A DNA stretch of 64,000 nucleotides from Tetrapyrgos nigripes (lineage: Eukaryota; Basidiomycota; Agaricomycetes; Agaricales; Campanellaceae): assembly GCA_013368315.1 (NCBI GenBank), contig JAACJM010000215.1:1-64000 (forward strand), written 5' to 3'. Shown here piece by piece: positions 59,401-64,000 of the stretch. The position numbers were made by a program, and so were the translations under genes. How positions within the stretch are numbered: the stretch's first letter is position 1; the number at the start of each line of letters is the position of its first letter. Under the pieces are notes generated by a model. The model saw only the letters and a program-made list of their open reading frames with translations, was not told the origin of the DNA and made no database searches.

Positions 59401-59729
59401 ATTTCCTGAAGTGTTGTTTATACTTACCCATTACTATCTGTTTTTTTATGTTTGTTCTGTTCAGTCACATTGTCTATGCCTCGTTTCATCTTTCGAATGA
59501 TGGTGGATGGCACTGTGCAAGAAGTTTGAAGAGTGTCTAAAGTCACATGAGTGTTTATGAGAAGCACAACAAGACATGAAAGATTAGGTTTCGGGAACAA
59601 CTGGCTGGCCTTGATGTAATTCAGCACCTTTGATGCAACTTCAGTACTCAATTCACTTGGATGAAGGGCACAGCGTAAGATATGGAACCAGTTGTTGGTC
59701 AAAATGTGTATTTCCAATTGCCATAGCAT
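56405..59729 (-). pseudogene. NACHT-ankyrin NLR-type gene, copy 1, inactivated
   Basis: Exons: 59729-59428, 59369-59175, 59117-59079, 59015-58857, 58795-58771, 58714-58167 and 58115-56405. An N-terminal part (start at 59729, or MKRGIDNVTEQNKH near 59491) leads to a Gln/Asn-rich segment, then KIKDWLQAPDPSANYNAAYE. The P-loop GKAGSGKTFLL spans two small exons. Walker B is YIVMDALDEC. About ten ankyrin repeats follow (TPLQAA…VRLLLEKGADVNAQ). Lesions against copy 2: TAG at 58872-58870 (Trp expected before LQGK), loss of about 19 bases near 58090, an 11-bp tandem duplication at 57967-57988, TGA at 57903-57901 where copy 2 has CGA, and a missing base near 56942 inside a shortened ankyrin repeat. 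NLR-type receptors act in fungal non-self recognition; this copy cannot encode a full one. Confidence 0.85.
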
Positions 59730-61354
59730 ATGTCAAACTGCGTGAGAGTAGTTTTCATGGCAAATGCAAATTTTGCCGAGTGTCAGACTAATGTTATACA
59801 CTATTGTGAAAGTCTGTTACGTGAAAGTCAAGGCTTGAAGTAGTGAATTGTCAGGTCCTCTTGGTCAGGTGTAAGGTTTGCATGGCTTCAATTGGAGAGT
59901 GAGGCTGTTGTCATTATTATCTGTGCTGTCACTAATGACTATTGGTATCCTAGAGTAAGTTGAGGTGTAGGTATGGCATGTTGTTGAATTGATGGTAAAT
60001 TAGAGCTAATATCCCATAGGCACACGAATGCAACTGAATGTTTGAAGCACATCTTTGGTGTCCTACATGAGCTGGAGGAGGAGGATGAAGAGGGAGAGTG
60101 AACAGTGGTGGGCAGTATGGTCTTTCTGTCTTTCTTTAACCTCTCTTTCTCTTTCTCTCTCCTATCTCTACATTCTCCCATCTCTCCAGAAAACACATAA
60201 ACATAAAAACAAAAACAACAACCTCCTTCACGTTACCCTTATTACTAATACTGATTCCTTTTCACTACTAGTACAATGGCCCTACATATATTGCAACAAT
60301 CTCATTGGCTACTCTATGTCCCTCTACTCTGATCTATACTTCCCATTTACTTCTTGTCTCTTCTCTCTCTCCAACTACACCTACTATACCTTACTCTCCC
60401 AAGGCATGGACTTAATTAACTCACACAGCCAAATGCCTTAATACTGCCTTCATGGTGTGACAGGCTCCTCCATCAGGATCCCTCTGGGGGCCAGACACTG
60501 ATGACAGGACAATACAGCACCGTTTCCTCTTCCCTACACTATAGATAGTTCTACTTTGGTTGTATTCACTACCATACGCTCAGGCAAATAAATGGAAAAA
60601 AAAAAAAGCTGACTAGGCTCTACACTGCGTAATGGTAGTACAGAGCGAAGACAAAGTGAATGAACTAAAGGACTAGCTAGAATGTCTAGAGTGGTTTATA
60701 TAGAAGAGCAATGAATAAGTGATAGGAAAAAAATAGGAGAAATAGGAGAAACATAGGAGAAAGTGGAGAAATGTAGGAGAAACATAGGATCAATAGAATG
60801 GAAGATTGATTGATAGTTATTATAGAGTTTGACAGGTTCTATAAGGTTCAAAGTCAGTAATATAAGGAAATGCAATAGACAAATGATCAGAAAATGGATT
60901 CAATAATGAAGTAGAAGAGGAAGGAGGACAAAGAACTGTAGCAGTTTGTGACAGACCTAGTCTCTGTGTCACCTCGCAGTGCTTCAAGGAGATAGATGGT
61001 CTACCCTGGTATTCTCCAGGATGTTTCCCCTATAGCCTTGTTGCTTGCCCTGCTGAATCAGGAATTGGTTCCACAGCCAGTATCTTTTGCATGTTGTACT
61101 CGATGTAAAGGTATTTAGATGCTAGTTGGAGCAGTGTATCAAATATAATCTAATCTGCAACCTTCCTTCCTTCTTGCATCTATTATTCTGAGGGTTCGAA
61201 TATCCTATGTGCCTTTTTTGTGAATACAAAAGTCATGTTAACTTTCAGCTCAATTGGGTTGAAAATTCACATGGTGCAGTGATTCACATTAGGATGGGAT
61301 TTGGTGATTTGGTCACAAAGAAAACTGATTACTATGAATAGTAATTGGAATACT
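59730..61354. other. Spacer between NLR copies with short tandem repeats
   Basis: A run of imperfect AGGAGAAATAGGAGAAAC-type repeats lies at 60727-60790 and a poly-A run at 60597-60609. Bases 61052-61074 match 13344-13366 exactly. GAGGGTTCGAATATCC at 61190 resembles a pol III B box but no tRNA-like head was found. No gene is supported. Confidence 0.45.
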
Positions 61355-64000
61355 TACCAGCATAGGAGACTTCTCTGTTTTCAATCACAAATAATAAATT
61401 ATCAACCAGTATGTATTTCATTCACAAAATTCGATAATTGTTTGTACAAAAGAAATTGCCAACATCAAAGGCAATTGGAAAGCAATCAGAACTGAAACAG
61501 ATTGAAATAAGGGTTTTTATAGAGTTTACAAATTATTGAGAGAGATATATTCACAAAAATCAGATAAAAACAAGCTACACGGGCTTGATACGAAAAGAAT
61601 CTAACCTAGAGGCACAGAACTTATATAGGGCAGCCTGGAGAGGAGTGTCATATTCACCTTCTGGGGCATGTAATTCTGCTCCCTTCTCTAGTAAAAGCCT
61701 GACAATGTCTTTATGGCCATGATAAAGAGCAATCTGGAGAAGCATTGCCATATCTGCCACCCTGAGAATTTATATTAACTCCTTTCTCCAGTAGGAGCTT
61801 TACAATGTTTTTATAGCCCCCATATACAGCAGTCTGGAGAGCATGTTCAAGACCACTGACCTACATCTGGTCCCTTCTCAATCAAAACCCTGGCAAAGTT
61901 CTCATCACCCCTATCTAAAGCAGCTTGGAGATGAGTGCGAATTTGACCAACGTGAGCATTTACATCTGCTCCCTTCTCAACCAAAAGCTCTACAATCTCT
62001 TCATAGCCCTTAAATAAAGCAGCCTGAAGAGGAGTGCCATATTTACCACCCTGAGCATTTACATCTGCTCCCTTCTCAAGCAGAACCTTGACTATGTCTT
62101 TGTGCCCTTTAAAGGAAGCTGCCTGGAGAGGAGTGCCATATTGACCACCCTGAACATTTACATCTGCTCCCTTCTCAAGCAAAAGCTTTATGATCTCTTC
62201 ATAGCCCTTAAATGAAGCAGCCTGAAGAGGAGTGCCAAATGGACCACCCTGAGCATTTACATCTGCTCCCTTCTCAAGTAGAACCCTGGCAATGTTCTCA
62301 TAGCCCCTATGTAAAGCAACTTGGAGAGGAGTGCCATATTCACCACGAGCATTTACATCTGCTCCCTTCTCAAGCAAAAGCCTTACAATGTTTTCATTTC
62401 TCTGAACTGAGGCAGCCTGAAGAGCATTTCCATATTCACCACCCTGAGCATTTACGTCTGCTCCCTTCTCAAGCAAAAGCCTTATAATGTTTTTATTTCC
62501 CTTAACTGAGGCAGCCTGAAGAGCATTGCCATATACATAACCCTGACCATTTGCATCTGCTCCCTTCTCAAGCAAAAGCTTTACAATCTCTTCATAGCCC
62601 TGCAATGAAGCACCCTGGAGAGGAGTGCCATATTTTCCACTCTGAGCATTTACATCTGCTCCCTTCTCAAGCAAAAGCCTTACAATATCTCCAAGGCCAT
62701 GCACTGGAGTAGTTTGGATAGCAGCCAGGAGAGGAGTGTCATATTCACCACATTGAGCATTTACATCTGCTCCCTGCTCAAACAAAAGCCTTACAGCTTT
62801 TTTATTGACTTGATAAAAAGCTGTGTGAAGAGCAGGATTTACATCTGCTCCCTTCTCAACCAAAAGCTTTACAATGTCTTCATTGCCATAATGAAAAGCA
62901 GCCTGGAGAGGAGTGCCATATTTACCACCCTGCGCATTAATATTTGCCCCCTCCATCAATAACAGCATTATATTAGACAGACCAATAGAGCTGGCATAAT
63001 ATAATGGAGAGGCAGGGCCCTCCATCAAATCAAAATATCTGTATGAGGCTCTAAACCATTGCCTACATGATCTATTTGTATCTGTGAGCAGATGTAAACT
63101 CAACAACTTGATAGGATTTTCTAATCGTTGTACATTTTTGACATGCTCTGACCAATTGTTCGTAGCATAACCCAACAAATGAAGGTTCCGTTCATCTATG
63201 GATTCATCTTCTCCATAAACCACGAGATAGATCATACATGATTGAGCAATGAAGTTAGGTGCTAGCTGATCATTTACATGAAAAAGTGCTGCTGAACTTG
63301 ATTTGATTTGATCTGAAAGAATATACTCTTTGACTGATGGATGTGCCAGTTGCAGTCTGTGCTCAGTGTTACAATGCCAGTTGATCTCTTGGACCACAAC
63401 TAATGTTGAGTCAATAATTTTAGACACTCCATTCACCTCTATTCTCTCAGCTGCCTCTAATTTCCTTCCCTCAAAATCAATTCGAAGGATTTCAGGTAGT
63501 AACTCCAAGGTTAGCAGGGTATATCCAAATATAAGCCACCTCAAGATAGCTTGTACATCTTTCTGGTGACCCTTTTTAGTCCTGAGCAATGCTTTGACAT
63601 AGGTCTCTTCCAGGTCTTCAGGCAAGTTCTTCAGAGCATCCAGTATAGCTTTGCGAGTGGCTAATTCTTGCAATTGTTGAATTTGACAATCAACCCATCG
63701 GATCCTATGAAATATTTCAATCATCAGCTATAATACTTGAATCTAGAATACTTACTGTCCATGAGCTCCATTCACTAGAGCCTCTGTCACCTCTTTATGT
63801 ACATTCACACTCAAAGGCCTCTCTTGGAAAACTTGTTCAATATGGCTTTGAATGTCTGACTTTACTACTTGTTCATCCAGTGATATAGTATCAGTAACAG
63901 AGCTGACTCCAATTGCACTAGCTGCATGTCTGCAGGACACAAGGATATGTATCTTTGAATCAACTTTAAGTAGATCATGAACGATGCTTGAAATTGAATG
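61355..64000 (-). CDS. NACHT-ankyrin NLR-type gene, copy 2, 5' part beyond window
   Basis: Exon 64000-63756 carries the end of NACHT (VDSKIHILVSCRHAASAIGV, then SLDEQVVKSDIQ). An intron at 63705-63755 follows, then an exon from 63704 with IRWVDCQIQQLQELATRKAI, ILSDQIKSSSAALF and about 13 ankyrin repeats. The frame is open for over 600 codons to a stop at 61847 (RVLIEKGPDVGQWS). Compared with copy 1 the end is frameshifted at about 61855: beyond the stop, EHALQTAV-like and ALYHGHKDIVRLLLEKGAEL segments of copy 1 are still visible to about 61580. So it is either shortened or slightly damaged at the 3' end. Tandem and same strand as copy 1. It is otherwise intact within the window. Confidence 0.85.
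61860..62990 (-). repeat. Ankyrin-repeat array of NLR copy 2
   Basis: About 13 repeats of roughly 33 residues with consensus YGTPLQAA…G…I V R/K LLLEKGADVNAQGG. DNA identity between units is high (ACATCTGCTCCCTTCTCAAG on the + strand recurs in most). The number and order of units differ from copy 1, pointing to unequal exchange within the arrays. Confidence 0.85.

Noticed and set aside
61185..61205. tRNA gene or SINE head at GAGGGTTCGAATATCC
   Set aside because: Only the B-box-like word is present; no A box or acceptor stem was found at the right distance.
57117..62962. Plus-strand ORFs rich in Ser/Ile/Tyr over the ankyrin arrays
   Set aside because: They are antisense of the ankyrin repeats. 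The minus-strand frame has recognisable domain consensus.

Overview
The window looks like nuclear DNA of a mushroom-forming basidiomycete (Agaricomycetes). Genes are split by 35-80 nt GT-AG introns. There are NACHT-WD40 and NACHT-ankyrin NLR-type genes with highly conserved internal repeats, a Plavaka-type transposase, a DUF6698 gene and a basidiomycete-specific gene family usually seen with such elements. No tRNA, rRNA or CRISPR array was recognised. The species cannot be named from the sequence.

Layout. 1-8.1 kb: a disordered serine/proline-rich protein gene running off the left edge, a damaged TRAPP subunit gene (TRS33/TRAPPC6), a triplicated exon cassette, and a three-exon unknown gene. 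9-12.2 kb: gene fragments. 13.8-28.5 kb: a transposon compartment holding a dead member of a basidiomycete multicopy family, two related copies (A and B) of a non-coding repeat block with 411-bp tandem units, an apparently intact ten-exon Plavaka transposase after block A, a DUF6698 gene after block B, and a GIY-YIG/T5orf172-like fragment. 32.5-37.6 kb: a NACHT gene with 14 near-identical WD40 repeats. 37.7-43.2 kb: diverged repeats and pyrimidine-rich DNA. 43.2-48.1 kb: an LtrA-family membrane protein gene between two 3' ends of one non-LTR retrotransposon. 48.5-52.5 kb: a damaged monothiol glutaredoxin (Grx3/4 type) gene and a cysteine-rich secreted-protein relic. 52.7-55.6 kb: a Helitron-type helicase fragment followed by OB-fold-like coding pieces. 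56.1-64 kb: two tandem copies of a NACHT-ankyrin gene, the second leaving the right edge.

Main message. Nearly every recognisable non-transposon gene carries lesions: frameshifts in homopolymer runs, small deletions, and stop codons, several being TGA where CGA (Arg) would fit. In the NLR pair this CGA-to-TGA change can be read directly by comparing the two copies. The Plavaka transposase, by contrast, reads cleanly through all ten exons. This fits a repeat-rich, possibly methylated compartment where gene copies decay. Homopolymer errors in the assembly are a real alternative for some frameshifts, especially in the LtrA gene. All splice sites are inferred by eye and no database search was run.
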